The notes: generated by a model from the letters alone, not told the origin. Counted from the first letter of the stretch, positions 32,953 to 43,156 are shown. The stretch: 64,000 nucleotides of DNA from Chryseobacterium paridis (GCF_016595215.1 NZ_JAENHK010000008.1:62001-126000); one strand, 5' to 3'. A program made the numbers and translations.

Positions 32953-33369
32953 ATGGATTATAAAAGTATAGCAAAACAGACAGTAGGGTATTTATATCAG
33001 GCCCATTCAAGCATTAGAAAATCAGGGATCGATAATCAGCTTATTGCATTGGCTGAGTTGAGAATATCTCAATTAAATGGATGTGCATATTGTTGTAGTT
33101 TTCACTCACAGGAGTTAAGAGATATGGGATTAGAGCAATCTTTAATTGATAAAATTCCCGGATATAAACATTCTGTATCATTTAATGATAAACAGGTTCT
33201 GGTTTTAAAATGGGCTGATGCTATCACAAATTTGACGGAAGACATTGATGATTTGCTTGAGGAACTACAATCAGAATTTTCGGAAAGAGAAATTGTAGAA
33301 CTTACTTCCAGTATTTCCCTTATGAATGCTTTAAATCGGTTGCGAATTAGTTTGGGTGAGAAGTTCTGA
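32953..33369 (+). CDS. Carboxymuconolactone decarboxylase family (AhpD-like) protein
   Basis: A 138-residue helical protein starting MDYKSIAKQTVGYL. The redox motif NGCAYCCSFH gives Cys44, Cys47 and His51, the CxxC...H active site of AhpD-like alkylhydroperoxidases. LVLKWADAITNLTEDID is the usual second conserved helix. It probably reduces peroxides or acts in thiol redox chemistry in the cytoplasm. Divergent from an AraC regulator, with the promoter in the 109-base spacer. Confidence 0.87.
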   Translation: MDYKSIAKQTVGYLYQAHSSIRKSGIDNQLIALAELRISQLNGCAYCCSFHSQELRDMGLEQSLIDKIPGYKHSVSFNDKQVLVLKWADAITNLTEDIDDLLEELQSEFSEREIVELTSSISLMNALNRLRISLGEKF

Positions 33370-33632
33370 AACAATTTTTAAAAATTATGAAGTAGCAGAT
33401 TATTGATAACATACATCTTTCGGTAGTTTATCAGAATTTAATATAACCATGAAATGAATTTTAATAATTAAATGGAATTAAAACGGAAAATTTTCAATCA
33501 TAATTGTAAAACTGATGAATTAATTATTTAATTTATTAATGAATTATAGTTTTTAATAGTAAATTTTTAACATAAACGAAGTTTAACAACTCCTTTCGCT
33601 CCAAAAATCGTAACTTTGCAATTCAAATTTTT
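33370..33632. other. AT-rich spacer before the HAD gene
   Basis: No reading frame, hairpin terminator or RNA gene is seen. Near the right end is the -7 box TAACTTTG (33611-33618), 14 bases before the ATG at 33633. Confidence 0.55.
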
Positions 33633-34040
33633 ATGATGGAGTTAGAATATATCGAGCACATAAGTCCAATACTTAAGGACGGAGTAAAAAACTACTTAAT
33701 AGATATTGATGGAACAATTACAGATGATGTTCCGAACGAAGAGCCTGAAAGAATGGTTACCTGTGAACCTTACCCGGATGCTTTGGAAACAATAAACAAA
33801 TGGTACGATGAAGGGCATCAGATTTGTTTTTTCACTTCACGAACTGAAAATTTAAAACAGATTACAATAGATTGGCTGGATAAGCACGGGTTTAAATACC
33901 ACAGTGTTTTGTGTGGAAAGCCAAGAGGTGGAAATTATCACTGGATTGATAACCACCTGGTACGAGCTACAAGATATAAGGGGAAATTTACAGATTTGGT
34001 AGAGAAACAAGTTACCATCGAAGTTTTCAAAGAAGATTAA
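33633..34040 (+). CDS. HAD-like phosphatase-fold protein
   Basis: A 135-residue HAD-superfamily protein. DIDGT with Asp24 and Asp26 is motif I, FFTSRTEN is motif II, and GKPRGGNYHWIDNH carries the motif III Lys and the acidic motif IV. The domain is minimal, with no large cap. Databases often mislabel such short Bacteroidota proteins as phosphoheptose isomerase, which this is not. It is likely a small-molecule phosphatase in the cytoplasm, substrate unknown. Its start is ATG-ATG. serA follows after about 95 bases. Confidence 0.8.
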   Translation: MMELEYIEHISPILKDGVKNYLIDIDGTITDDVPNEEPERMVTCEPYPDALETINKWYDEGHQICFFTSRTENLKQITIDWLDKHGFKYHSVLCGKPRGGNYHWIDNHLVRATRYKGKFTDLVEKQVTIEVFKED

Positions 34041-34134
34041 AACATAATTCAAGGATTTAAAGATTAAACAATGAAAGTGCTACACTGGATTTTTAATTTT
34101 TAAATCTTTTAATTTTTAAATATATACTGTATTT

Positions 34135-35094
34135 ATGAAAATTTTAGCAAATGACGGTCTGGATCAATCTGGAATTGATGCATTGACTGAAAAGGGGTTT
34201 GAGGTAATCACAGCAAAAGTTCCACAGGAATTTTTAGTAGATTACATTAATGAGCATAAGATCCGCACTTTACTTGTTCGTAGTGCTACGCAGGTAAGGA
34301 AAGATATTATCGATAACTGCCCATCCATCGAAATTATTGGTAGGGGTGGAGTTGGTATGGATAATATTGACGTAGATTATGCAAGGGAAAAAGGAATTCA
34401 TGTGATCAATACTCCTTCTGCTTCTTCGGAATCAGTTGCTGAATTGGTATTTGCACATTTGTTTTCGGGAGCTAGATTTTTACAGGATTCTAACAGAAAG
34501 ATGCCTTTAGTAGGTGACACTGAATTTGCAGGTCTTAAAAAAGCATATGCAAAAGGAATAGAATTAAGAGGTAAAACCATCGGAATCGTTGGGATGGGAA
34601 GAATCGGGCAGGAGGTAGCAAGAATTGCTTTAGGTCTTGGGATGAGAGTAGTTGCTGCAGATAATAATGTAGGAAGAGCAAGTATTAAGGTTAAATTCTA
34701 CAATAACCAGTTTATCAATGTAGATATAGAAACTGAACCTTTACAGGAAGTTTTGAAACATTCAGACTTTATAACACTTCACGTTCCTGCTCAAAAAGAA
34801 GGATACATGATTGGAAAGAATGAATTCGAAATCATGAAAGATGGAGTTGCAATCGTAAACTGTTCAAGAGGAGGTGTGATTGATGAAGCTGCTTTAATTG
34901 AAGCATTAGATGCCGGAAAAGTAAGATTTGCTGGATTGGATGTTTTCATTAATGAGCCGGCTCCTTCCAAAGAAATCCTTAGTCACTCGAAGATTTCGTT
35001 GACTCCACATACTGGAGCGTCTACATTGGAAGCTCAGGATAGAATTGGTCTTTCATTAGCAGAACAAATTTCAAGTATATTACAGATTCACTAA
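34135..35094 (+). CDS. serA: D-3-phosphoglycerate dehydrogenase
   Basis: A 319-residue D-isomer-specific 2-hydroxyacid dehydrogenase without the C-terminal ACT domain (the short SerA type). The NAD site GMGRIGQ is near residue 154, VNCSRGGVIDE near 240 and catalytic His292 in LTPHTGAS. GRGGVGMDNID is the substrate-loop signature. It performs the first step of serine biosynthesis. Other family dehydrogenases look similar, but the Flavobacteria serA is of this length. It ends at a bidirectional terminator with mscL. Confidence 0.87.
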   Translation: MKILANDGLDQSGIDALTEKGFEVITAKVPQEFLVDYINEHKIRTLLVRSATQVRKDIIDNCPSIEIIGRGGVGMDNIDVDYAREKGIHVINTPSASSESVAELVFAHLFSGARFLQDSNRKMPLVGDTEFAGLKKAYAKGIELRGKTIGIVGMGRIGQEVARIALGLGMRVVAADNNVGRASIKVKFYNNQFINVDIETEPLQEVLKHSDFITLHVPAQKEGYMIGKNEFEIMKDGVAIVNCSRGGVIDEAALIEALDAGKVRFAGLDVFINEPAPSKEILSHSKISLTPHTGASTLEAQDRIGLSLAEQISSILQIH

Positions 35095-35118
35095 TATACT
35101 GAGCAAATATTAAAATAA

Positions 35119-35146
35119 AAAAACCACCTCAATTGAGGTGGTTTTT
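35119..35146. terminator. Bidirectional terminator between serA and mscL
   Basis: AAAAACCACCTC / GAGGTGGTTTTT with an AATT loop. Confidence 0.9.
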
Positions 35147-35161
35147 AGTAATATAGTATGC

Positions 35162-35542
35162 TTAGATATTTTTACTTTTTAGCAAATCTCTGATTTCCAT
35201 TAATAATTTCTGGTCATCAGTTGGCCCTGCCGGAGCTGGTTCTTCTTTTGCTTTAGATACTTTGTTAATCCCTTTTATCATCATAAATAAAACCAGGGCA
35301 ATACATAAAAAGTTAATTACCGCAGCTAAAAAGTTACCATAAGTAACACCATTCCAGACTAACGTTTTGATATTTTCTGCCCCTGCAGCTTTTAAAGCAG
35401 GATTAAGTAAAAGTGGTGTAATAACATCTTCTACAAATGATGAAACAATCTTTCCAAAAGCTGCTCCAATGATTACCCCTACTGCAAGATCAATGACATT
35501 GCCTTTGACTGCGAATTCTTTAAATTCTTTTAAAAACCCCAT
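35162..35542 (-). CDS. mscL: Large-conductance mechanosensitive channel
   Basis: A 126-residue protein of normal MscL length. The N-terminal amphipathic [30 protein letters not shown] region, the first transmembrane helix, a periplasmic loop, the second helix ([17 protein letters not shown]) and a C-terminal cytoplasmic helix ([15 protein letters not shown]) are all present. MscL opens under membrane tension to release osmolytes on hypo-osmotic shock. A -7 box TATATTTG lies at 35579-35572 (minus strand). Confidence 0.95.
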   Translation of the reverse strand: MGFLKEFKEFAVKGNVIDLAVGVIIGAAFGKIVSSFVEDVITPLLLNPALKAAGAENIKTLVWNGVTYGNFLAAVINFLCIALVLFMMIKGINKVSKAKEEPAPAGPTDDQKLLMEIRDLLKSKNI

Positions 35543-35706
35543 AATTTATTTTTTTAATGTTGTGTATTACACAAATATAACTAAAATTGTTATTTTTTTC
35601 GCCCTTGTGGGAGATTTATTTATATTCTTTTTAAATAAAATGAATGTTGCATAACGCTCTTTGCGTTAGTAAAAAATATTATAAATTAGTCGAATACTAA
35701 TATGAA

Positions 35707-37224
35707 ATGAAAATATTTACGAAGGAGCAAATAAAAGAATGTGATCAATACACCATATCGAATGATCAGATTTCTTCTATAAAACTAATGGAGCGTGCCG
35801 CTCAATCATGTGTACACTGGATATCAGAACATTGTAAAAATCATCGAAAGTTTGTTGTTTTTTGTGGTACTGGGAATAATGGTGGTGATGGATTTGCCAT
35901 CGCAAGACTACTGCATACAGAAGGGTTTGATGTAGATGTCTTTGTCAGTAGTCCAAAATCAAAATTTTCAGACGATGCACAGATCAATTTCGAAAGAATA
36001 GAAGTGGTATCCGGAATTTCAATTTATAAATTCAATGAAGTGGATCAATATAGCTTTGATCATGATACGGTCATCATTGATGCGCTTTTCGGGATAGGAT
36101 TATCAAGAGTTCTTGATGGAGAACATAAGAATGTTATTGAATATTTGAATGCTATTGATGCCGTTAAGATCTCCATAGATGTACCTTCCGGGCTATTTGC
36201 AGATCAGATCACTGATGATCAAGCAGCTATTTTTAAAGCAGATTATACATTGAGTTTTCAGTTTTGGAAGAAAAGCTTTCTACATCCTGAAAGTGGAAAG
36301 TTTACCGGAAAAGTTGAAATTTTAGATATTGATTTAAATAAGGAGTTTATCGCTACCACCGAAACCTCTTATTTCACTACTGATGATGAATTAATCAGGA
36401 AAATATTTAAACCAAGAGAAGATTTTTCTCATAAAGGAACTTATGGTAAAGTGACTATTGTTGCCGGTAGTTATGGAAAAATAGGAGCAGCAGTTCTTTC
36501 AACAAAAGCTGCATTAAAGACAGGTGCAGGTCTTACCTTTAGCCTTTCTCCGGAATGTGGTTATACTATTCTCCAGGCTTCATGTCCGGAAGCAATGTTT
36601 ATAAAAGGTGGAGATCAATATGTAAATCATTTAGAGATTGATGAAAGCTCGGTATATGGTATAGGTCCGGGATTGGGAACGAATCCTGAAACGCAGAAAG
36701 TTGTTTTTCAATTTTTAAAAGACTATTCAAAACAATTGGTTTTGGATGCGGATGCTTTAAATATGATTTCAGATAATAAGAAGAATATAAAACTTATTCC
36801 TGAAAAGACGATTATTACTCCACATCCAAAAGAATTTGAAAGATTATTTGGAGCAACAGAGAATTCTTTTACAAGATTAGAATTGGCTCGTGAAAAAGCT
36901 CGTGAATATCAGATCTACATTATCTTGAAAGATCATCATACACAGGTAATAACGCCTGAAGGAAAGGTATATTACAATACTACAGGAAATGCCGGCCTGG
37001 CAAAAGGGGGAAGTGGAGATGCTCTGACAGGAATTTTAACGTCATTATTGGCACAGGGATATTCAGAAGAAGAGGCGGCTGTTTTTGGAGTGTGGCTTCA
37101 TGGAAAAGCGGGTGATCATGCCGCTGAAAAATACTCAAAGGAATCAATGCTTCCAACCGATCTTATTGATGAATTAGGCAGCGTATTTGAAAAATTGAAT
37201 CGAAAGGTTATTGTTAAACTATAA
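35707..37224 (+). CDS. nnr: Bifunctional NAD(P)H-hydrate repair enzyme (epimerase + dehydratase)
   Basis: A 505-residue two-domain enzyme. The N-terminal YjeF epimerase domain (about 1-210) carries CGTGNNGGDGFAIAR. The C-terminal ADP/ATP-dependent dehydratase domain (about 220-500) carries VLDADALNM, TPHPKEFERL and TGNAGLAKGGSGDALTG. It repairs hydrated nicotinamide cofactors. Length matches the fused form found in most bacteria. A strong terminator follows. Confidence 0.94.
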   Translation: MKIFTKEQIKECDQYTISNDQISSIKLMERAAQSCVHWISEHCKNHRKFVVFCGTGNNGGDGFAIARLLHTEGFDVDVFVSSPKSKFSDDAQINFERIEVVSGISIYKFNEVDQYSFDHDTVIIDALFGIGLSRVLDGEHKNVIEYLNAIDAVKISIDVPSGLFADQITDDQAAIFKADYTLSFQFWKKSFLHPESGKFTGKVEILDIDLNKEFIATTETSYFTTDDELIRKIFKPREDFSHKGTYGKVTIVAGSYGKIGAAVLSTKAALKTGAGLTFSLSPECGYTILQASCPEAMFIKGGDQYVNHLEIDESSVYGIGPGLGTNPETQKVVFQFLKDYSKQLVLDADALNMISDNKKNIKLIPEKTIITPHPKEFERLFGATENSFTRLELAREKAREYQIYIILKDHHTQVITPEGKVYYNTTGNAGLAKGGSGDALTGILTSLLAQGYSEEEAAVFGVWLHGKAGDHAAEKYSKESMLPTDLIDELGSVFEKLNRKVIVKL

Positions 37225-37264
37225 CCGACAGGAACTATACTTCTGAATTAAGTTCAGACACAAA

Positions 37265-37296
37265 AAAAAAGCCACAATTCAATTGTGGCTTTTTAT
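37265..37296. terminator. Bidirectional terminator between nnr and lgt
   Basis: GCCACAA / TTGTGGC core with A/T flanks extending the stem and T-runs. Confidence 0.85.
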
Positions 37297-37313
37297 ATAT
37301 TAAAAGGATCAGT

Positions 37314-38579
37314 TTAGTCTGGTTTTTCATTTTGTTCAGGAGTGATTTTGAATTTCTTAGAAATTATCATAATTACTACCCCTGCGATCATAAAAGGAAT
37401 GGAAAGCACCTGTCCGGTATTCAATCCTCCAATTTGGATGAATTCGTCTCCCTGAGGCTCTTTTAAAAACTCTACAAAGAATCTTACAGCCCAAAGAATA
37501 ATAAAGAACAATCCGAATAACCATCCCTGCTGGTATTTTTTATCTGTTTTTTTGTATAAAATCCAAAGCAATAGGAACAAACAAACATATCCGAATGCTT
37601 CAAATAATTGTGTTGGATAACGTGGAACTGTAATTCCATATTCACTGCTTTGTTGTGGGAAAAGTAAAGCAAATGGTGAATTAGGATCAACAGGCTTTCC
37701 TACGATCTCAGAATTGAAAAAGTTACCCATTCTTACAAATGCTCCTCCTAAAGCAACCACGATTCCGATTCTGTCATATACCCAGAAAGGGTTCTTTTTA
37801 ATGATCTTAAATGAATAATAAAGGGTAGTGAAGATCAAAGCAATGGTAGCACCGTGACTTGCAAGTCCCGAGAAACCTGTAAACTTCAACCCGTTTTTAG
37901 TACTGATTGGTAAAAATACACTCCAGAAATCTTCTTTGAATAGTTCCGGCTGATAGAAAATAACGTGTCCCAATCTCGCACCAAGAATGGTTCCGATCAA
38001 TGTCCACGTGAAAAGGGGCTCTAAATATTTAATGTTAACATTGTCTATTTTGAAGATTCTAGCCATGATGATATAGCCTAATCCAAAAGCAAAAATGAAC
38101 ATTAAACTATAAAAATGTAATGTGATCGGACCTAATTTAATTCCGTTTGAAGGATCCCATATTTTAAACGGGGTTTCCAATTCAACTTTATCAGAGGCGG
38201 TAATCAGTTTCTCTGATTTTACGGCATATTTAAAAGTTTCAATATTTTCTTTAGTAACTGCGGTTTCAATCAATTTGAAATGTTTATCAAAAAATTGATA
38301 TTTAGCATTTTTGTATTTACCTAAAATCAAAGAACCTGAATCATAATAATTACCTTCAAAGTTGGATTTATTCAGAATTACCAGGACATTGTTTAATGGT
38401 CTGTCAACAAACGAATCCAGATTTACTACTTCAGTTGTTGAATAGATTTTTACGGGAATTTCAGTAGCATTTACTTTTAGAGTTCCATCTGAAAGACCGC
38501 CTGGATACTCCTGTGCAAAAAGACATTGGGTAACCAAGGCAAATACTACAAGGTACATTCTGAAAAAAATATTACTCAT
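37314..38579 (-). CDS. lgt: Prolipoprotein diacylglyceryl transferase with extra N-terminal exported domain
   Basis: At 421 residues this protein is longer than Lgt of most bacteria (around 270-300). The first about 22 residues form a signal peptide. Residues about 23-145 are a beta-rich soluble segment (GTLKVNATEIPVKIYST...), and the canonical multi-helix Lgt domain begins near GPITLHFYSLMF. Within it ARLGHVIFYQPE and the family arginine/glutamate block VRMGNFFNSEIVG, plus PRYPTQLFEAFG, are intact. Lgt adds diacylglycerol to lipobox cysteines in the inner membrane. yidD is upstream on the same strand, 33 bases away, so the two are likely co-transcribed. Confidence 0.9.
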   Translation of the reverse strand: MSNIFFRMYLVVFALVTQCLFAQEYPGGLSDGTLKVNATEIPVKIYSTTEVVNLDSFVDRPLNNVLVILNKSNFEGNYYDSGSLILGKYKNAKYQFFDKHFKLIETAVTKENIETFKYAVKSEKLITASDKVELETPFKIWDPSNGIKLGPITLHFYSLMFIFAFGLGYIIMARIFKIDNVNIKYLEPLFTWTLIGTILGARLGHVIFYQPELFKEDFWSVFLPISTKNGLKFTGFSGLASHGATIALIFTTLYYSFKIIKKNPFWVYDRIGIVVALGGAFVRMGNFFNSEIVGKPVDPNSPFALLFPQQSSEYGITVPRYPTQLFEAFGYVCLFLLLWILYKKTDKKYQQGWLFGLFFIILWAVRFFVEFLKEPQGDEFIQIGGLNTGQVLSIPFMIAGVVIMIISKKFKITPEQNEKPD

Positions 38580-38612
38580 TTCTATTTTTTTTGATAGTTT
38601 ATATTGAATTTT

Positions 38613-38855
38613 TTATTTCTTTGGGGGAACAGGATCATATCCGCTTCCTCCCCAGGGATGACATTTTGAAATTCTTTTTATACCCAGCCAAAAACCTTTA
38701 AAAATACCATGAACCTGTAATGATTCAACCATATAATGTGAACATGTAGGTTCGTAACGGCAGTTTTTAGGTAGTAAGGGCGAGATAAACCATTGGTAAA
38801 ATTTAATTAAAATTACCAAAGGAAAAGTAATGATTTTGTTGATTGTTAATTTCAA
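38613..38855 (-). CDS. yidD: Membrane protein insertion efficiency factor YidD
   Basis: An 80-residue protein starting at TTG 38855 (read as [16 protein letters not shown]). A -7 box TATTTTTG at 38870-38863 lies 7 bases upstream, so longer forms are excluded and the mRNA has almost no leader. The YidD signature [23 protein letters not shown], then [12 protein letters not shown] and the closing [13 protein letters not shown], is complete. YidD aids membrane insertion with YidC. Divergent from rarA. Confidence 0.88.
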   Translation of the reverse strand: MKLTINKIITFPLVILIKFYQWFISPLLPKNCRYEPTCSHYMVESLQVHGIFKGFWLGIKRISKCHPWGGSGYDPVPPKK

Positions 38856-38955
38856 AACAATGCAAAAATAGGGTAAAAAAATGAAAATTAGTTTAAATTT
38901 GTTATAAGTTTCAGCGCTGTAAAACTGAAACATTCAAACAAAAATTCTAAATATC

Positions 38956-40233
38956 TTGAATCAAAATATCCCTTTAGCTGAAAAATTAAGACCTAAGACC
39001 CTGGATGAAGTCCTTGGGCAAGAGCATCTTACTGGTGATAAAGGAACCATAAGAAAAATGATAGAGAATGATACATTGAATTCTCTTATTTTATGGGGGC
39101 CGCCAGGAACAGGGAAGACCACATTAGCGGAAATTATCTCTGAAAAATCCGGGCGAAAATTTTATAAACTCTCGGCGGTTTCCTCTGGTGTAAAAGATGT
39201 ACGGGATGTTATTGATGAAGCTAAAAAACAGAATTTATTTTCTGGAAAATCGCCTATCTTATTTATTGATGAAATTCACCGTTTCAATAAATCCCAGCAA
39301 GACTCATTACTGCATGCCGTAGAAAAAGGATGGATCGTGTTAATTGGGGCTACAACGGAAAATCCAAGTTTTGAAGTGGTTTCCGCTTTGCTTTCCAGAA
39401 GCCAGGTTTATATTCTCAAAGCTTTAACCTATGAAAAATTAGAAGAGCTTGTTGATATTGCTTTAAAGAAATACAATCAAGAGGAAAATACCGAATTGAA
39501 AATAAAAGAGAAAGGAGCATTTATTCAATATTCCGGAGGGGATGGCAGAAAATTGATCAATTCCGTAGAGCTTGTTCTTAACCAATACAAAAACTCTGAA
39601 ATAAAGGAGATTTCAAATGAAGATGTTCTTGCTGTACTGCAGGAAACAATGGCTTTATATGATAAAAATGGAGAACAGCACTACGATATTATTTCCGCAT
39701 TCATAAAATCAATGCGGGGTGGTGACCCTAATGGAGCTGTATATTGGTTAGCAAGAATGATTGCCGGAGGTGAAGATATTAAGTTTATTGCGAGAAGGAT
39801 GCTTATTCTTGCAGCAGAAGATATTGGGCTGGCAAATCCAAATGCATTGGTAATTGCTAATAACTGTTTTCAGGCAGTTAATGTGATCGGTAATCCTGAA
39901 TCCCGGATCATTTTGAGTGAAACAGCAGTTTATCTGGCAGTTTCCCCAAAAAGTAATTCAACATATATGGCGATCAATGAAGCATTGGCCTTAGTGAAGC
40001 AAACAGGAAATCTGCCAGTACCTCTTCATCTTAGAAATGCACCTACGAAGCTCATGAAAGATCTTAACTATGGAAAAGATTATAAATACGCTCATTCCTA
40101 TGAAGGAAACTTCGTAGAACAGGATTTCCTTCCTGAGGAAATTAAGGATATGAAATTATATCAACCGGGAGATAATGCTACGGAAAAAAAGATTTACGAA
40201 GAACTGAAGAAAAAATGGAATCATAAATATTAG
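38956..40233 (+). CDS. rarA: Replication-associated recombination protein A (RarA/MgsA)
   Basis: A 425-residue AAA+ ATPase of typical length starting at TTG 38956 ([24 protein letters not shown]). Walker A is GPPGTGKTT (about 49-57), Walker [11 protein letters not shown], sensor 1 [11 protein letters not shown], and the C-terminal tetramerisation region has [27 protein letters not shown]. RarA acts at stalled replication forks and at SSB-coated gaps. It is divergent from yidD and ends at a hairpin terminator. Confidence 0.94.
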   Translation: MNQNIPLAEKLRPKTLDEVLGQEHLTGDKGTIRKMIENDTLNSLILWGPPGTGKTTLAEIISEKSGRKFYKLSAVSSGVKDVRDVIDEAKKQNLFSGKSPILFIDEIHRFNKSQQDSLLHAVEKGWIVLIGATTENPSFEVVSALLSRSQVYILKALTYEKLEELVDIALKKYNQEENTELKIKEKGAFIQYSGGDGRKLINSVELVLNQYKNSEIKEISNEDVLAVLQETMALYDKNGEQHYDIISAFIKSMRGGDPNGAVYWLARMIAGGEDIKFIARRMLILAAEDIGLANPNALVIANNCFQAVNVIGNPESRIILSETAVYLAVSPKSNSTYMAINEALALVKQTGNLPVPLHLRNAPTKLMKDLNYGKDYKYAHSYEGNFVEQDFLPEEIKDMKLYQPGDNATEKKIYEELKKKWNHKY

Positions 40234-40263
40234 AAAAGGATACTCTTTTGAGTATCCTTTTTA
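40234..40263. terminator. Terminator between rarA and exported protein gene
   Basis: AAAAGGATACTC / GAGTATCCTTTT with a TTTT loop, between convergent genes. Confidence 0.88.
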
Positions 40264-40283
40264 TTTTATAATCTAAAGATCAA

Positions 40284-40724
40284 TTAGTATTTCTTCGAAG
40301 TTGAAATAAATAATGATTTCTTACCATTGTAATCTTTTACTTCAGATTTAGCCAAAATATCAGCATAAATCTTTGTGTCAGGATTATTAAACTCATAACC
40401 ATCAATGATTATCGGAGTTTCTTTAGGCAGATTGCTTTGTTCATTAAGTTGGGCAACCGTTATTCTATCCAGATTCTCATATCCTTTTTTAATGATAATC
40501 TCTGCAAAACCATTTTCTGCTATATAGCCGAACTTTTTAAGGTTCTGTGGTAAGTTTGCAGGGGTTTTATAAACATGCATACTTTGAACAAAATCTTTTT
40601 TATTGTTGAACATATCTGCTGTTCCAACAATATCATTTGCTACTACAAATTTAGTTGCAGGATTCTTCTGTCCAAATAGAAAAGCAGAAGAAACGAGTAA
40701 AAAAGAATAAAGTATTTTTTTCAT
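40284..40724 (-). CDS. Small exported protein of unknown function
   Basis: A 146-residue protein with a signal peptide (MKKILYSFLLVSSAFLFG) and a mixed alpha/beta body (GYEFNNPDTKIYADILAKSEV, YNGKKSLFISTSKKY). There are no cysteines and no recognised domain. It lies in its own minus-strand unit between the rarA terminator and the DUF2339 gene. Nothing indicates a specific role. Confidence 0.7.
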   Translation of the reverse strand: MKKILYSFLLVSSAFLFGQKNPATKFVVANDIVGTADMFNNKKDFVQSMHVYKTPANLPQNLKKFGYIAENGFAEIIIKKGYENLDRITVAQLNEQSNLPKETPIIIDGYEFNNPDTKIYADILAKSEVKDYNGKKSLFISTSKKY

Positions 40725-40834
40725 AATCTATAGAATAAGTAACTATTAAAAACTTGTTAAATATAAGTATTATTTATAAAATTAAAATAGGATTTTATGA
40801 TAAATTACATATTATACATAAATAATACGTTTTA

Positions 40835-43057
40835 TTAAGATTTAAAATTTTCATTTTCATTCATCTCGTCCTTTTTATCAACCAGATTTTTAATCATGTT
40901 TTTCAATCGCTGGAACATGAATGAACTTAACAATAGTATAACACCTAATAAGATGAATGCTGTGATTCGTGAAATATTATCCATTTGCCATACATCATAT
41001 GCGTATAGTTTTACAATTACTATCCCGATAAGGATAAAACCGATTTTACTAAACTCCGTATTGTCTTTTTTTAATCCTGCATAAATAAAAATACTTGCAA
41101 GAATGGCCCAGATAATTGGGAGATACAAGATACTGAAGTGCTTTTGCAGTTTATAAAGCATAGATATGTTTTCTGCATTTCCTAAAATATATAGATGATA
41201 AAGTTCACAGCTAATCACAGAAACCAGTACAAAAGCAGCTGGCCAATATAAAAACTTGACTTGTCCTGCATTCTGTGTAGGTAATATTCTCCAATATATA
41301 TAGATGAAAGGAATAAGATACAGTAAGTAAATGGCATAAAAGGCAATCGAAACTTCTTTTAAAAGAATTGAATCAATAAGTTCTGATGCACTGAATGAAA
41401 TATAAATTAGAATGAGTAAAAGGAAAATATAAATTAGTCCTTTTTCAAAGTCTTTACCTATTTCCAGTTTCTTATTCAATAACAATAAAACAAAAATGTA
41501 ATACAGGCTAAATAAGAGCCCTGAACTAAGGACTATCGCAAATGGCCTTTCGGAAATTTGATATGTCAGTTCAAACAACAAAGCAAAATAAATAATAGCA
41601 TAGCTTACTATTCTGAAAATGATTTCAAAGAAATTGTTTTCAGAGGTATTTTGCTCTGGCAGTTTTTTAAGTAGGAATAAATTAACGAGTGTTGTGATAA
41701 TTGTTATAAAGCTCGTTAAAAACACAGGATTTAAAATCACGGTGAGCTCTTTTGTGTTAAAGTATTGTGACCATGTGCTCATTTGTGCTATGATCACTAA
41801 TGGGAATAGGATGTAAAAGAATATTTTAAAAATATTGAGTTTTGTTTTCTTCCAGATAAAAAGCAGAAGTGTGGCTTCAATAGCCCATATGCTGGTGATT
41901 AAATGAGTCTTAAACTGTAATGCTATGGCAATTGTAATCAGGCTTATAGTAATTCCCGCAAAAATAGAATAGTTACTTCCAAAGTCTTTCTTCTGATATT
42001 CTTTAAAAAGCAGATAACTGTTAATGGCTGCAAAAACAAGCGGAAATATAATAACAGGTTCGTATCCCAGTTTATTGAAAATGTAAATTAAGCTTAATGT
42101 ACTGAAAAAATTAATAAGTACTAATAATAATGTGTCAAAAGGGGAGAGGGTATTTTTCTTGATATAATTGAGCAATGCAAATGCATAGAAGATGACATAA
42201 TTAATAAGATAGAAATATATACTTAGTATTTCCGGTTTCTCAGCTGTCCAGTATAACAAATATAGGTGAGTGAAAAAGAATGCAATTCCGCCTACACTTT
42301 TCCATTGCTTCAAAAAAGTGATGATAAACATTCCGATATTCAAGACAGAGATATAAGTAAATAGGAATAAATAATTACTCTGTCCTGTACTTATTATCAG
42401 TGGAGCGAGGAATCCGCCGAATAGAGAAAAGATAATAAGTATTTCACTTTTATAATAATAAGAAAGTATAATGGATAATAAGGTTATACAACAAGTAATT
42501 ATAAAAGCTGTGTTTTGAGCAAATAGATGATACTCCCGAAACGCAATCGTTGTGGTGAAATATAGAATGGCTATTCCACCTCCCAGAATGATGGACGAAA
42601 AAACAGTATAGTTTTTCCTTAGAAAATGACCTACAATAATGATGAGAGAACCAATAGAAAATCCAATCGCTGCTCGGGCTGTTTCACCAATCCAGTTTTT
42701 ATCAATAGCGTACTTGACGAAGTAACCAATTCCCAGAACCAAAGTGAAAATTCCTATTACCGCTAAAATATTTTGTTTCAAAAAAGAGAAAATTGGATTA
42801 AGCCAATCTGTTTGATGTATTAAAGGAGTTTCTTCTTTGATAAAAGCTGCTTGTTTTTCCTGATGAATTTCAGATGAAGGCAATACCTCGGTTGTTACTT
42901 CAGGTTCGTCTTTAGGTTTTGATGTTGTTAGAGGTTCTGCGGAATTTTTTTGCAAGTCTGAAATTTTATTTTCAAGCTTTCGTATTTTATTGTTTAAGTT
43001 GTTGTAAATAAATACAATCAAAAAAATTAACAGAATAATCAGGAGATTTTCAGGCAT
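40835..43057 (-). CDS. DUF2339 polytopic membrane protein
   Basis: A 740-residue protein. One N-terminal hydrophobic segment (LLIILLIFLIVFIYNN) is followed by a short coiled-coil and a Glu/Pro/Thr-rich linker (about 20-85). More than twenty predicted transmembrane helices follow. This architecture (anchor, linker, large multi-helix body with FVKYAIDKNWIGETARAAIGFSIG) matches DUF2339 proteins, which are large membrane proteins of unknown function. The C-terminus is charged (LVDKKDEMNENENFKS). No signature of a known transporter or enzyme is visible. Confidence 0.85.
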   Translation of the reverse strand: MPENLLIILLIFLIVFIYNNLNNKIRKLENKISDLQKNSAEPLTTSKPKDEPEVTTEVLPSSEIHQEKQAAFIKEETPLIHQTDWLNPIFSFLKQNILAVIGIFTLVLGIGYFVKYAIDKNWIGETARAAIGFSIGSLIIIVGHFLRKNYTVFSSIILGGGIAILYFTTTIAFREYHLFAQNTAFIITCCITLLSIILSYYYKSEILIIFSLFGGFLAPLIISTGQSNYLFLFTYISVLNIGMFIITFLKQWKSVGGIAFFFTHLYLLYWTAEKPEILSIYFYLINYVIFYAFALLNYIKKNTLSPFDTLLLVLINFFSTLSLIYIFNKLGYEPVIIFPLVFAAINSYLLFKEYQKKDFGSNYSIFAGITISLITIAIALQFKTHLITSIWAIEATLLLFIWKKTKLNIFKIFFYILFPLVIIAQMSTWSQYFNTKELTVILNPVFLTSFITIITTLVNLFLLKKLPEQNTSENNFFEIIFRIVSYAIIYFALLFELTYQISERPFAIVLSSGLLFSLYYIFVLLLLNKKLEIGKDFEKGLIYIFLLLILIYISFSASELIDSILLKEVSIAFYAIYLLYLIPFIYIYWRILPTQNAGQVKFLYWPAAFVLVSVISCELYHLYILGNAENISMLYKLQKHFSILYLPIIWAILASIFIYAGLKKDNTEFSKIGFILIGIVIVKLYAYDVWQMDNISRITAFILLGVILLLSSFMFQRLKNMIKNLVDKKDEMNENENFKS

Positions 43058-43124
43058 AGTTTCATTTGCTTGATCAAATATAATTAAATGTTTGGTATAG
43101 TCACTTACCCTAGGTCTTAAACAA

Positions 43125-43156
43125 TTAATCCATCATATGGAAATATGATGGATTAA
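43125..43156 (-). terminator. Hairpin after the surface-protein gene
   Basis: Perfect 14-bp stem TTAATCCATCATAT / ATATGATGGATTAA with a GGAA loop, 31 bases after the stop of the minus-strand surface-protein gene. The T-run is weak. Confidence 0.65.

Noticed and set aside
33633-34040. Phosphoheptose isomerase for the short HAD-like protein
   Set aside because: The sequence has HAD motifs (DIDGT, FTSR, K, D) and no SIS-domain isomerase fold.
35652-35668. Small hairpin TAACGC-TCTTT-GCGTTA upstream of nnr
   Set aside because: Short stem, no T-run and no known motif. Probably chance or a weak structure.
38856-38933. Longer YidD form
   Set aside because: It would run over the TATTTTTG -7 box, and the extension is not YidD-like.
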